From NCBI RefSeq assembly GCF_023715205.1, contig NZ_JAMBNR010000008.1, forward strand, positions 62,001-126,000: a stretch of 64,000 nucleotides of DNA, read 5' to 3'. This document shows, one piece after another, positions 19,731 to 28,738 of the stretch (position 1 is its first letter; each line of letters begins with the position of its first letter). The notes under the pieces were generated by a model. The model was not told the origin of the DNA, made no database searches, and saw only the letters and a program-made list of their open reading frames with translations. Source of the stretch: Mesobacillus maritimus. GTDB taxonomy: Bacteria; Bacillota; Bacilli; Bacillales; Cytobacillaceae. A program made the position numbers and the translations under genes.

Positions 19731-21083
19731 TTATAGAGTCTTTTCTGCTGTTTTTTGCTGTAGTTCGTTCGTGTCTATCTTTTCATTGGGGATCACCAAG
19801 TTCAAGATTACGACAGCGATTGCTCCAACAGCTGTACCAGAAGAAAGAATATAGTTTGCAAAATCAGGTACACTGTATAGAATCTCTTTCGGTAAAACTA
19901 AGGTTCCAATCGTTAAAAGAATAGGAATCCCAATAACCATCATGTTCCGGTCGTTGATATCGACATGCTGAATAACTTTCAACCCATTCATCGCAATTGC
20001 CACACAGACGATTCCAAAAATCCCTTGAATAACTGGTTCAGGAATGCATGTAATTACTGCCGACAATTTTGGAATTAATCCAAGGACCACAAGAATGACA
20101 CCAGCACTAATAATCGCCATTCTACTCGCAACACCCGTAATCGCAATAATCCCCGCATTAGAGGAATAGCCTGTCATTGGTGTACCTCCGAATAACGAAC
20201 CAACGAAGCAGCCAAGGCCTTCCCCGACAGAAGCTCGATTTAACCGCTTATCATCTAATTCGCTATCTGTTACTGTCGATACGACAAACCATGTACCTGT
20301 TGTTTCAATTAAGATAATTAAATAAATAAAGACCATCGTTAAAATCGCTTGTAAATCAAACACAGGTGCCCCAAACGGGAAGAAACTAGGAAATGAAAAC
20401 CAGGCCGCATCTTTAACAGGAGAAAAGTCAACGGATCCGAAGATTGAAGCCGTGATGGTTCCTGCAAGAATCGCTAAGATAACCGACATTAAGCGGAAGA
20501 ACGTTCCATACCCTTTTGCTTTACGACCAAGCAACATACATATAACAAGTACTGCTGCAGATACAGCGGCAATAATGACGTTATCTCCGACATTTCCTGG
20601 TGACATATAGATACTATTAAACGCACTTGGCATGAGTGAAATCCCTACGATGACAATAACCGTGCCTCCAACCAAAGGCGGGATAAATTTTCTTACCATT
20701 TTTGCGAATACTTTCAATGGATAACCTAGAATGGCAATTAATAGCGCTCCCGGAATTAAGCTTCCAAAAACGGCACCTAATCCTAGCTTCCCGCCAATAG
20801 CAGCTAATGCTCCAATCGGAACATAGGATGGGCCTTGAACAACTGGAAGACGAATTCCGCCGATTGTCTGGATTAACGTCGCAATTCCTGCCGCTAGAAA
20901 GCACATTTGAATAAAAAAGGTTGTATTCATGGCGTCAAGTGCTAATAGTCCTGCAATAATGATTGGAGCAATATAAAGGTCCATTGCCAGAACATGCTGC
21001 ATCCCCAGTAAAATCGACTTACCCAGGCTGATTTTCTCCTCCACTCCGACACTTAAGTTCGGATTTTCGCTCTTTTGCTTCAT
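19731..21083 (-). CDS. NCS2 family nucleobase permease (xanthine/uracil type)
   Basis: Proton-coupled uptake of a purine or pyrimidine base across the cytoplasmic membrane. The 450 residues form about 14 hydrophobic segments. Family marks are LGMQHVLAMD at the start, QGPSYVPIGA, FGGTPMTGYSSNAG (the variant of the NAT substrate motif) and a following ITGV. The exact substrate is not readable. It is divergent from a Rieske oxygenase, and two sequences resembling half-sites of PurR boxes lie upstream, which favours a purine. The start is ATG 21083. Confidence 0.88.
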   Translation of the reverse strand: MKQKSENPNLSVGVEEKISLGKSILLGMQHVLAMDLYIAPIIIAGLLALDAMNTTFFIQMCFLAAGIATLIQTIGGIRLPVVQGPSYVPIGALAAIGGKLGLGAVFGSLIPGALLIAILGYPLKVFAKMVRKFIPPLVGGTVIVIVGISLMPSAFNSIYMSPGNVGDNVIIAAVSAAVLVICMLLGRKAKGYGTFFRLMSVILAILAGTITASIFGSVDFSPVKDAAWFSFPSFFPFGAPVFDLQAILTMVFIYLIILIETTGTWFVVSTVTDSELDDKRLNRASVGEGLGCFVGSLFGGTPMTGYSSNAGIIAITGVASRMAIISAGVILVVLGLIPKLSAVITCIPEPVIQGIFGIVCVAIAMNGLKVIQHVDINDRNMMVIGIPILLTIGTLVLPKEILYSVPDFANYILSSGTAVGAIAVVILNLVIPNEKIDTNELQQKTAEKTL

Positions 21084-21159
21084 TGTTTTGCTTCCCCCGT
21101 TTTAAATTGATTTCTGTCAATTACCGAAAAAATGAAGATCAAGGACTTTTTCCACTTGA

Positions 21160-21188
21160 ATTATAAAGAACTCTGAATTAAAAGTAAA
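21160..21188 (-). promoter_or_regulatory. sigma-A promoter of the NCS2 permease
   Basis: Minus-strand TTTACT (21188-21183), a 17-base spacer and a perfect TATAAT (21165-21160). Confidence 0.75.
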
Positions 21189-21192
21189 CAAC

Positions 21193-21237
21193 AAACACGA
21201 ATATTTATTTAGGATATTAATAAAAATGTTCGAGTTT
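21193..21237. promoter_or_regulatory. possible PurR box pair
   Basis: AAACACGAATATT (21193-21205) and the inverted AATGTTCGAGTTT (21225-21237) resemble the PurR consensus AWWWCCGAACWWT with three and two mismatches. They are inverted, 19 bases apart and just upstream of the permease minus-35. In B. subtilis such boxes come in inverted pairs about 16-18 bases apart, so this is suggestive only. Confidence 0.35.
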
Positions 21238-21306
21238 TAAGTTGACTAGACATCTCTTCCACCATAAAATGAAGATATGAATCAAAAGTTATGGAGGGAG
21301 TACAGG

Positions 21307-22287
21307 ATGAAAGTCATAGAAGATCGTGTTTTAAGAAACGATTGGATTATTGTTTGTAAAATAGACGATGTAAAAGAGGAACCTATCCAAAAGATTGTAA
21401 TGGGAGAACGGATTGTTCTTTTCCGTAATGATAAAGGCATCCATATTTTTAAAGATTTATGTATTCACAGGGGTGCTGCGCTTTCGTTAGGTTGTGTAAA
21501 GGACGGAAACCTCGTTTGCCCATACCACGGTTGGGAATTTGCTGATTCTGGAGATTGCACGAAAATCCCGCAACTACCTGAAGGACGCTCGATTCCATTA
21601 AAAGCAAAAGCAGTTAAATATAATTGCCAAGAAAAATATGGGTTTGTTTGGGTCAATTTTAATAATAATGGTCCAGAAATTTTCACCTATACCGAATTCT
21701 CAGATAATAAATACCGCAATATTTTATGGGGACCTCAAGAAGTGAATGCCCTTCCACCTCGCGTCGTTGAAAATTTCCTTGATGTAGGGCACCTTTCATT
21801 CGTTCACGAAGGATTTCTTGGGGTTCAAGAACATCCAGTCATTGGGGACTACAATGTTCACATTGAGGAAGGTCGTATTTATAGTGATGAAATTGCGATT
21901 TTTCAACCTGATCCAGACGGATCCGGCGTAGCCAAAAACGTTTATTATACGTATGAAATCCTTAGCCCACTTGCTGTCCGCTTCACTAAACGAGATCCTG
22001 AAACAGATAGCAAAATGGTCATTATTCTGTTGATTTCCCCTATCTCGGAAGAAAAATCAATCGCATATGGAATTATGTCCTTTAACTATGAAACCAATCA
22101 AACTGATGAGGAAACCATTGAATTCCAAGATATGATTTTCATCCAAGATAAACCAATTGTTGAAAATCAAAAACCAGAGGAACTTCCATTAGACTTACAG
22201 GTTGAATTATCCTTAAAGTGCGATCGGATGAGCATTTCTTACCGTCAATATTTAAAACGCATCGGAGTTACACTCGGAACAGCTTAA
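21307..22287 (+). CDS. Rieske non-heme iron oxygenase, alpha-subunit type
   Basis: A 326-residue oxygenase. The Rieske 2Fe-2S ligands are C52-x-H54 and C71-x2-H74 (CIH and CPYHGW). The mononuclear iron site is NFLDVGHLSFVH with D159, H162 and H167. The length and motif order resemble the demethylase/hydroxylase branch (VanA, NdmA, HpxD) more than large aromatic dioxygenases. A reductase and ferredoxin are not nearby, so electrons must come from elsewhere. The start is ATG 21307 behind GGAGGGAG; an in-frame upstream ATG at 21277 has no ribosome binding site. The divergent NCS2 permease suggests a purine or other nitrogen heterocycle as substrate (inference). Confidence 0.88.
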   Translation: MKVIEDRVLRNDWIIVCKIDDVKEEPIQKIVMGERIVLFRNDKGIHIFKDLCIHRGAALSLGCVKDGNLVCPYHGWEFADSGDCTKIPQLPEGRSIPLKAKAVKYNCQEKYGFVWVNFNNNGPEIFTYTEFSDNKYRNILWGPQEVNALPPRVVENFLDVGHLSFVHEGFLGVQEHPVIGDYNVHIEEGRIYSDEIAIFQPDPDGSGVAKNVYYTYEILSPLAVRFTKRDPETDSKMVIILLISPISEEKSIAYGIMSFNYETNQTDEETIEFQDMIFIQDKPIVENQKPEELPLDLQVELSLKCDRMSISYRQYLKRIGVTLGTA

Positions 22288-22371
22288 AGTAGTTTAGAAA
22301 GCCTGTTTTGAAAATACTAATGATACAGTGATGGCTGTTTAAGGTAAATAGCTAAAGGCTGATTCAAAAAG

Positions 22372-22396
22372 GAGCCATTTAAGGCTCTTTTTTTTT
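22372..22396 (+). terminator. intrinsic terminator
   Basis: GAGCC (22372-22376) and GGCTC (22383-22387) with a 6-base loop are followed by nine or more Ts, downstream of the Rieske gene. Confidence 0.75.
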
Positions 22397-22643
22397 ACTT
22401 CCCTTTCTTCGTTTGAACGGCTTTGCGTCGCTCCGCTTTAAAAACTGTTTCCACCTTTTGGTCTCTCCTCCTTCCTTATATGCTTCCATTTAACTTTCTT
22501 GCCGATTATTTCTTCAATACATCCGTTCGTTTTGCATAAAAACGTTTTATTCTAGTTCAGCATGCGATTCTATTATTTTTTGTCATGTTTTTCGATGATT
22601 GCCCATACAGAATAGTAAGGAAGATGTTATTGGAGGTGTAATG

Positions 22644-22976
22644 ATGCGAAATTATCACCTAGACCCTGGCTATATTACAATTCCCCACGCAGCAAGGATC
22701 GTCAATGGTATGCTCGGAACGATCGATAAAAAAGAAAGGAAACAACAATACGTGAAGATTTTACGTGGCGCGAAAAAAGGCTGGTTTGGAGGGAAAATGC
22801 ACGGAAGAAGAATGTTTCAAGTCTATCGGAACGATATTCTTCAATACGGGAAAGAGCTAGTAGAAGCCGAAAAATACAATCTATTCACTTACGATGATCT
22901 TCAACTAGACGACTGGAGGAACCATTTTCCTGAAAACGTTCAAGCGATGCACCAAATTCAGGTGTCGCAAGATTGA
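22644..22976 (+). CDS. conserved-looking hypothetical protein
   Basis: A 110-residue basic, soluble protein with a C-terminal acidic stretch. The arrangement YITIPHAARIVNG, then RGAKKGWFGGK, then YRNDILQYGKEL looks like a small DNA-binding or helix-turn-helix-type fold, in which an excisionase-like N-terminus is possible. I do not recognise the family. The start is one of two tandem ATGs (22641, 22644); GGAGG at 22631-22635 favours 22644. It is a single gene followed by a terminator. Confidence 0.65.
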   Translation: MRNYHLDPGYITIPHAARIVNGMLGTIDKKERKQQYVKILRGAKKGWFGGKMHGRRMFQVYRNDILQYGKELVEAEKYNLFTYDDLQLDDWRNHFPENVQAMHQIQVSQD

Positions 22977-23005
22977 AAGGGCGGCACAAGCTTCGTGCCT
23001 CCCTT
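22977..23005 (+). terminator. intrinsic terminator
   Basis: AAGGG-c-GGCAC pairs with GTGCC-t-CCCTT around a 7-base loop, directly after the hypothetical gene. Confidence 0.6.
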
Positions 23006-23229
23006 ACATGTATATTCCTTTTTTTAACACTTGTTTATTGTGCTGTTAGATCACCATCAACGGTAGGTTCCTTTCCTGTGCAATTTACTAGAATTCTCGG
23101 AGGACGCTCGGAATAAGACGACAATCGTCCGTAATTAAGGCTATGCTACTCGCCCATTTGGAATGAATTTCGCAAAGTTGCTCATTGGCCTCTCTGGAGT
23201 CTTCTTGCAATCATAATCATAAGCGTTTC

Positions 23230-23590
23230 AATCACTCCTGAATGGACATCACAGTGTGCTTCGAATCTGTATAACCAATCGCTCCGCCAACAAACCCATT
23301 AATTGAAGAATATTGACAATCGAACCTTTTCCGCTTTCTTTCATCGTTGGAATCACTTCTACATCCCAAGAATACTGAAACTTAATTAATATCAATGATT
23401 CTTCAGTATTCTTCCTTCGAAATTTCCTCAATCGAGTCAATCTTGCTAGTCATAGCATTATTTACCAAAATATCAACTGGACTGAAAGCTTTTTCGGTTT
23501 CACTCACAACCTGCTCCCATTCCTTAGCACTTGTAACATTTTGTTAGATAAACCTCCTTGAGCATGCATCCCGTCTTCATCTTCATGACA
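23230..23590 (-). pseudogene. short-chain dehydrogenase/reductase remnant
   Basis: Reading the minus strand gives KEWEQVVSETEKAF then SPVDILVNNAMTSKID (the SDR NNA motif). After an in-frame TGA, IIDIN is followed by a TAA, then a frameshift, then GKGSIVNI and GAIGYTDSKH-type residues near the YxxxK site. These pieces are in the order of a classical SDR (about residues 60-160) but are broken by at least two stops and two frameshifts. The N-terminal cofactor motif and the C-terminus are missing. This is decayed coding DNA, perhaps once a FabG-like oxidoreductase. Confidence 0.8.
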
Positions 23591-23636
23591 ATTTCTTGAA
23601 TGAGAATGTTACTCATTCTAAGACCTATTATTAAAA

Positions 23637-23775
23637 GGCTGATTTTAACGTTGAATCAGCCATTTTGTGTGTTTGCTGGCCCCTTTTCTCCTAATCTAAA
23701 AAAGTCCTTTTCAGTGAAAATAAAGTGATTTCTCTTCATTTTTCCCGAATAGCAACAAAATTTTAAATAAGAGCC
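23637..23775. repeat. MITE-like element copy F, shortened
   Basis: GGCTGATTTTAACG at the left and AGCAACAAAATTT...AGAGCC at the right match the family at 46449 and 49459. The left arm has lost part of the outer repeat. Flanks TATTAAAA and TATTTAAAA look like a decayed target duplication. Confidence 0.6.
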
Positions 23776-23966
23776 TATTTAAAAGAAATAAACCGTACTG
23801 AATCAAAAGGTAGAAAAGAGAAGAAAAATATGCAATCTGATCCATTAAGTTTAATTAATTCTTTGCCAAAGATGTACGGTTACGCGTGAAATGTTTGTTG
23901 CAAAATCAGAAATAGCATATTTCTAACTTATTAAGACAAACTAGTGTTGTTTGGAGGTGATAACGA

Positions 23967-24143
23967 ATGGCTAACGATAAACGCGAGAAAAATGAACCCG
24001 TTTCTGAAAAAATTAAAGATGGTGCCGGCGCTGCGTTTCATTCCGTCCACCGAGCACTGGAAGAAACAGAAGATGCTGCGATGAACGCTGTTGATGCAAC
24101 TGCTAAGGCTGTCGATAATTTTACAGAAGATAATAACAGATAA
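23967..24143 (+). CDS. small acidic helical protein
   Basis: A 58-residue hydrophilic protein with KREKNEPVSEKIKDGAG, then an amphipathic alanine-rich helix (VDATAKAVDNFTED). The start is ATG 23967 behind a full GGAGGTGA site, six bases away. A short hairpin follows the stop. The composition recalls small Bacillus stress- or sporulation-associated proteins, but I recognise no family. The strong ribosome binding site and clean start and stop are the main support. Confidence 0.62.
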   Translation: MANDKREKNEPVSEKIKDGAGAAFHSVHRALEETEDAAMNAVDATAKAVDNFTEDNNR

Positions 24144-24166
24144 GAAGCAGAGTCTTTCTCTGCTTC
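24144..24166 (+). terminator. hairpin after the 58-aa protein gene
   Basis: GAAGCAGAG pairs with CTCTGCTTC around TCTTT. There is no long T run, so termination may be weak. Confidence 0.5.
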
Positions 24167-24369
24167 CTGACACACGCAACTATATACCACTATTTATACC
24201 TCCCTCACTATTAATTCCCTTTTGTATTCAAATAAGGACATTTCCAATTAAAACAATCAATAAACCAGTTTCCTTTTTTGATAAATGCTTTTCTAATTTA
24301 AATTAAATAGAAAGTTTTCCCACCCTTGAAAATATATATAGTATGGCTCGAATCAAGGGAGAAGAAAAA

Positions 24370-25299
24370 ATGCCCATCTTAGAAGTGAACCAATTGCAAA
24401 AATCGTTTGGGGATATCCATGCCGTACAGGGTATTAGTTTTTCTGTTGAACCTGGCGAAGTATTTACAATTATTGGACCAAATGGAGCCGGCAAAACGAT
24501 GACACTAGAAATGATTGAGGGACTAGTGGCTCCAGATACTGGAGAAATCCATTTCGGAGAATTAAACTGGAAACAGCACGCCATCGAGATCAAAAAGAAG
24601 ATTGGTGTTCAACCTCAATCAAGTGCAATGTTTGACCTACTCACCCCAAAAGAAAATTTAGATTTATTTGCCTCCTTTTACGACAAAGCACGTTCAACAG
24701 CGGAAATTCTTGAGATTGTCAATTTAACCGACCATCAAAACAATCAAGTTAAAAAGCTCTCAGGTGGACAGCGACAGCGTCTAGCGATTGGTCTTGCCAT
24801 GATTAGCGATCCAGAAATCATTTTTCTCGACGAACCCACTACAGGTCTTGACCCCCAAGCACGGCGGAACATTTGGGAGATCATAACCCAATTAAAAAGC
24901 TTAAACAAAACGACGATTTTGACCACGCATTATATGGAAGAAGCCGAAAAATTAAGTGACCGTGTTTGTATTGTCGACCAAGGACGTGTCGTAACATTAG
25001 ACTCCCCATCAAATCTCATAGAAAAACTAACCAAAGAACGGGAAGTGAGGTTATCTTTTCAAGATGGAGAAACCGCTGCCCTAGACGGTGAACTATTTTC
25101 AAATCAACTTGAATCTGTTATCCGTACAGAACGAGAAGGTACCTCTCTAAAACTTTGGACATTAAACCCAGAAGATACTCTCTTAAATTTATTTAAATTC
25201 ACCAAAGAAAAAGACTATTTGCTTGAACAAGTCTCCATTCGTGAAATGAGCCTTGAGGACGTGTTTATTGCTTACACCGGCAAAGAATGGAGGGATTAA
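24370..25299 (+). CDS. ABC-2 exporter ATP-binding subunit
   Basis: A 309-residue ATPase partnered with the permease 1 base downstream. Walker A GPNGAGKT lies at 36-43, the Q-loop follows (VQPQSS), then signature LSGGQRQR, Walker B IIFLDEPTTGLDP and the switch His in TTHYMEE. A C-terminal domain of about 90 residues follows, as in the DrrA/CcmA-like group. The substrate is unknown; drugs, lipids or peptides are typical. The start at ATG 24370 follows GGGAG by eight bases. Confidence 0.92.
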   Translation: MPILEVNQLQKSFGDIHAVQGISFSVEPGEVFTIIGPNGAGKTMTLEMIEGLVAPDTGEIHFGELNWKQHAIEIKKKIGVQPQSSAMFDLLTPKENLDLFASFYDKARSTAEILEIVNLTDHQNNQVKKLSGGQRQRLAIGLAMISDPEIIFLDEPTTGLDPQARRNIWEIITQLKSLNKTTILTTHYMEEAEKLSDRVCIVDQGRVVTLDSPSNLIEKLTKEREVRLSFQDGETAALDGELFSNQLESVIRTEREGTSLKLWTLNPEDTLLNLFKFTKEKDYLLEQVSIREMSLEDVFIAYTGKEWRD

Positions 25300-25300
25300 C

Positions 25301-26419
25301 TTGAATCTAAAGCAATTCAAGCAAATGTTTTTTGCACAATTAAGGATGACTTTTCGTGAAAAGCAAGCATGGTTTTGGGGAATATTTTACCCAGTCATTT
25401 TAATGAGTATTTTCATGCTCATTTTTGGTTCTGATTCGAACGAAGAATTTCAAACACAAGTGGCGATTGTGCATGAACAACCAAATCAAACCTCAGAATT
25501 GTTATTCACACAATTAGAACAAATTCAAATTGTTGAGCTAAAGACTGGGAAACCAGTGAGTCGCGAACAAGCTGAAGAATGGGTAAAAGAACAAGAAGTT
25601 AGCGCAGCCATTGTCTTGCCTGAATCGGGAGAATCTACGTCCGTTGAACTCATTATGAATAAAGAAGATGAGCAAAGCACATCCACCCAAGCAGTCTCTG
25701 CTACACTGGATAAAATTCTGCACCAAGCGAATTTGGCTATTGTTGGTGCTACTCCTACCTATGAGATTGAATACGTCTCGGTATCAGCAGGTGAATCAAA
25801 CTTAGATTATTCTGATTTTCTACTAACTGGGATGATTGCACTAGCTATTTCTCAAGGTGGAATGTTCGGGATGGTGGACTTAGTCGATATGCAACGCAAA
25901 GGTCTGATTAAACGACTAAGAATGACCCCAGCAAATATGAGTTTGTTTGGTTTAAGTGATATGGTGATGCGCCTTGTGTTTAGCATCATCCAGATTATAC
26001 TGTTGAGCCTAATCGGTGTCCTCTTATTCGGGGCTAATCTATATATAAATTTTGCTAGCTTGCTTGTCATCTTTCTAATTGGGGCACTTTCTTTTAATGC
26101 GCTGGGATATTTCTTTTCTTCCTTTAGCAAAACAACCGAGGCGTATATGGGTGTGGCAAATATCCTAAGCTTCATCATGATGTTTTTAAGCGGGATATTC
26201 TTTCCAATTGAAATGATGCCAGATTGGCTTCAGCCTGTTTCCACAATACTTCCTCTTACCTATTTTGCAGAAGGATTAAGGGATAGTATGGTCTATGAAG
26301 TTAGTATTTTCTCTAGTTCGCTTTGGTTAGGCATCGGGATTCTTACCTTATGGGGAATTTGTGCCTATTTATTAGGCTCATGGTTGTATAAAAGAAAATC
26401 GCTTGTCAGCGTAAGATAA
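25301..26419 (+). CDS. ABC-2 type exporter permease
   Basis: A 372-residue membrane protein. An N-terminal helix is followed by an extracellular loop of about 150 residues, then five helices, the ABC-2/YhgE-like topology. It starts at TTG 25301 (GGAGG upstream inside the ATPase gene), one base after the ATPase stop, so the two are translationally coupled. It forms the translocation path for the exporter; the substrate is not predictable from sequence. Confidence 0.88.
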   Translation: MNLKQFKQMFFAQLRMTFREKQAWFWGIFYPVILMSIFMLIFGSDSNEEFQTQVAIVHEQPNQTSELLFTQLEQIQIVELKTGKPVSREQAEEWVKEQEVSAAIVLPESGESTSVELIMNKEDEQSTSTQAVSATLDKILHQANLAIVGATPTYEIEYVSVSAGESNLDYSDFLLTGMIALAISQGGMFGMVDLVDMQRKGLIKRLRMTPANMSLFGLSDMVMRLVFSIIQIILLSLIGVLLFGANLYINFASLLVIFLIGALSFNALGYFFSSFSKTTEAYMGVANILSFIMMFLSGIFFPIEMMPDWLQPVSTILPLTYFAEGLRDSMVYEVSIFSSSLWLGIGILTLWGICAYLLGSWLYKRKSLVSVR

Positions 26420-26587
26420 CTACCGACAACAGGCCTTATAGGTCAACGAGAATGATTTCCCTTGATTTGGATGAAATATTACACACCTTGTTACGAACTT
26501 TTAATCTGAATAACATTCACCCGTAACCTTGTTGTGCGTTATCTATGATACCTTAAAGGTAATAGATTTACGTTAAGGAGAATGGAT

Positions 26588-26755
26588 ATGTTAAAAAGAG
26601 CATCAGAAGAGAGAGCATTAGAAGCGCTTATTAACGAAAGCAATAAAGTCAAAAAAGAATTAGATCAAACTCAAATAACCGATGAAAAAAGGTTTACAAA
26701 TCTCCTCAAACGTTTATTAAAAATCCATCAAGATATGAATTCGATATTAAATTAA
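26588..26755 (+). CDS. small charged helical protein
   Basis: A 55-residue protein, almost entirely predicted helix with a heptad-like pattern (EERALEALINESNKVKKEL). The start is ATG 26588 behind AAGGAG with 7-base spacing, and a strong terminator follows. The function is unknown. Confidence 0.62.
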   Translation: MLKRASEERALEALINESNKVKKELDQTQITDEKRFTNLLKRLLKIHQDMNSILN

Positions 26756-26769
26756 TTTGAACCTAACGA

Positions 26770-26807
26770 AACCAGATTTGCTAATGTCATTACAAGCAAA
26801 TCTGGTT
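26770..26807. terminator. bidirectional intrinsic terminator
   Basis: A perfect 12-base inverted repeat (26770-26781 with 26796-26807) between convergent genes. Confidence 0.85.
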
Positions 26808-26816
26808 TCTTCTATT

Positions 26817-27503
26817 CTATTCCTCTTTGCTTTTGCTCTCTAAATAATAGTTTCGAAATTCGAGCTTCTTTGTCGTCTCTAATTCAATGACATCAGGGTG
26901 TTCAAGCACAAGTCTTCTCTTAAAAAGAGGCCCATCATACGTGAATGTATGGTATTCGCCCGCTTCCCCCATTGGACAGACATTTTTTGATTGAATGTCA
27001 TGATAAAAAGAAAAATCTACATTTCTACCAAGCCAGGAACTGTCTAGCATTTCTTCTCTTACACGAATGACAGTCGATTGATAGCCTGTTTGAATAAATG
27101 TTTCAAGAGCTTTTAAACGATCCTTCTCCTCCATCCATAATGGATAAACTGCTTCAACCCCAACCTGCGCCGCTACTTTTTCACCCCACTCGCGATGGGG
27201 CTCAAAATACAAGTCACCAAAGGCCACCCCTGTTAATCGATGTTCTTTTTTTAATTTCATCAAATCTCCTACAAAACGATCGGTGTAGTCTTCAAACGTA
27301 CATTGAATAAAATGAACAGGAATTCCCAGGGCTTCTCCCTGCAATTTGATCAATTCCATTTTCTCGCCATGGCCAAAAGTTCTTCCTAATTCCTTAGGAA
27401 CGGTTGTGACTAGACAAGCAACTTCAATCCCTTGTGTTGTTAGAACATCTAAAGCTAGGCAAGCATCTTTGCCGCCGCTCCAAGAAAGTGCCAGTTTTTT
27501 CAT
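26817..27503 (-). CDS. Dph6-like ATP-dependent amide ligase (adenine nucleotide alpha hydrolase fold)
   Basis: A 228-residue PP-loop enzyme with SGGKDA at 9-14 as the ATP loop and, near the C-terminus, EAGEYHTFTYDGPLF, the hallmark of the diphthine-ammonia ligase family. Bacteria have no diphthamide, so the bacterial substrate is unknown; B12-related amidation has been suggested for some members. The start is ATG 27503 behind AAAGGGG. It is monocistronic, with terminators on both sides. Confidence 0.87.
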   Translation of the reverse strand: MKKLALSWSGGKDACLALDVLTTQGIEVACLVTTVPKELGRTFGHGEKMELIKLQGEALGIPVHFIQCTFEDYTDRFVGDLMKLKKEHRLTGVAFGDLYFEPHREWGEKVAAQVGVEAVYPLWMEEKDRLKALETFIQTGYQSTVIRVREEMLDSSWLGRNVDFSFYHDIQSKNVCPMGEAGEYHTFTYDGPLFKRRLVLEHPDVIELETTKKLEFRNYYLESKSKEE

Positions 27504-27574
27504 TTTGTTAAAACCCCTTTTTCCAGCTTTCTTTACTTAATTCGATTTTCTTGTAGTGTTTCCCTTCGAAAGAT

Positions 27575-27605
27575 AAAAATGGGAACACCCATTATAGGCG
27601 TTCCC
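27575..27605 (-). terminator. intrinsic terminator
   Basis: Minus-strand GGGAACGCC pairs with GGTGTTCCC, followed by ATTTTT, downstream of the prolyl hydroxylase-like gene. Confidence 0.75.
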
Positions 27606-27620
27606 ACTTTAATTTATAGT

Positions 27621-28277
27621 TTAATTTACTTGTTTTCGTCTCATCCACTGAGTAGCAGCCCATTTATCTCCAATTACAACAGGTGCTCCACCGTGCAGGG
27701 TCAAATTGTTTAATGTTTCATTATTATAAAAGTACTCAAAATACACTGCCATTCCTTTTTGCGGAGACACAGATAAACCTAGTTTTGGAAAATAGGTTTC
27801 TCCCCCCTCCTCAACATCACTTAAATACATGACAAGTGTACTAATTCTTGGATTACTTACTCCTTGACCGGTTGATTTAAAGAAGTCATAATGCGCTTTA
27901 TATTCTTGACCAATTTTATAATTAAGAATTTGCAAACTTTCCCCGTGTTCTTCAGGAATATTCATAATTGCAGAAATCCGTTTTTCAATTCGGCTGACAA
28001 CATCATTTTCTCCTTCTTGAAGGAATGTACTACTACTAGTGCGAAGTTCGTTTACTTGACGTGTATTCCCTATCTTCGAACGGTTCATTCGCTCCTTTGA
28101 TAATGCAATTAATTCATCACATTCTTCATCACTTAATACATTTCCTAAAATAACGACCAATGGCTCCTCAAATTTTGCAATAATGTTAATGACACGATCT
28201 TCGGTCACGATTTTATTGCCAACATGAGTAAAAATAGTTGGTTCTTTAACAGATAAATCTTTTATATCCATTGTCAA
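27621..28277 (-). CDS. 2-oxoglutarate/Fe(II) prolyl 4-hydroxylase-like protein
   Basis: A 218-residue dioxygenase with a double-stranded beta-helix. The iron triad is H-x-D in AHYDFF and the distal His in NLTLHGGAPV. The 2-oxoglutarate-binding Lys is in GDKWAATQW. This is the same size and layout as the B. anthracis prolyl 4-hydroxylase, which acts on proline in peptides; substrates there include collagen-like sequences and possibly EF-Tu. It starts at TTG 28277 or ATG 28271, with AGAGG upstream. Confidence 0.9.
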   Translation of the reverse strand: MTMDIKDLSVKEPTIFTHVGNKIVTEDRVINIIAKFEEPLVVILGNVLSDEECDELIALSKERMNRSKIGNTRQVNELRTSSSTFLQEGENDVVSRIEKRISAIMNIPEEHGESLQILNYKIGQEYKAHYDFFKSTGQGVSNPRISTLVMYLSDVEEGGETYFPKLGLSVSPQKGMAVYFEYFYNNETLNNLTLHGGAPVVIGDKWAATQWMRRKQVN

Positions 28278-28531
28278 CGTTCATCAACCTCTTATATTCA
28301 TATTTAATTTTTGCAATTTTTCGACTTTTAAACAGAGAACGGTCAAGCTCCAGCGAATCTAGTCGCTGTCTTTGTTACTATGAAACTGAATTTATTTTAC
28401 ACTGTGAATTGTCGTTTTACTACATTTTTATTTTTAGATTTTAAAAATAAAAAAGCAGAATTTCAAGCAGGTTGATGGTATAATATTTCATTTGAAATTT
28501 GTTCAAAATCAAAGGGTAATGATCGTCTCCA

Positions 28532-28738
28532 TCACATAATCGTTCCTTTAAACTTTTCTGGTTTAGCCACATAACTTTCAATAATATATCCGCAATCTGT
28601 ACATAGCACGAATTCTATATTTGAACCTAAACTCATTTTGTTCGCTGTTGACATTGTGGCATAGCCACTTTGCTTGCCAAATCCTATATCTTTTCCACCA
28701 CATTTTGGACATTCCTTTGCATAGTTCCGATTCTTCAT
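28532..28738 (-). CDS. small zinc-ribbon protein
   Basis: A 68-residue protein with two CxxC pairs (CPKCG near residue 9 and CTDCG near residue 49), forming one zinc ribbon, and a lysine-containing tail. Start ATG 28738 is chosen because GGAAGGAGGAG sits four bases upstream; an upstream in-frame ATG (28762) would include this site in the gene. The family resembles Bacillus proteins annotated as nucleic-acid-binding zinc ribbons; function unknown. Confidence 0.7.
   Translation of the reverse strand: MKNRNYAKECPKCGGKDIGFGKQSGYATMSTANKMSLGSNIEFVLCTDCGYIIESYVAKPEKFKGTIM

Noticed and set aside
19713-19731. GGTTT pentanucleotide run as a phase-variation tract
   Set aside because: Lies after the stop codon of the permease gene and before its terminator, so slippage would not change a protein or a promoter.
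28343-28372. CAAGCTCCAGCGAATCTAGTCGC stretch as a dispersed Bacillus repeat
   Set aside because: Resembles the edge of a known intergenic repeat, but only a short stretch is present and no second copy is in the window.
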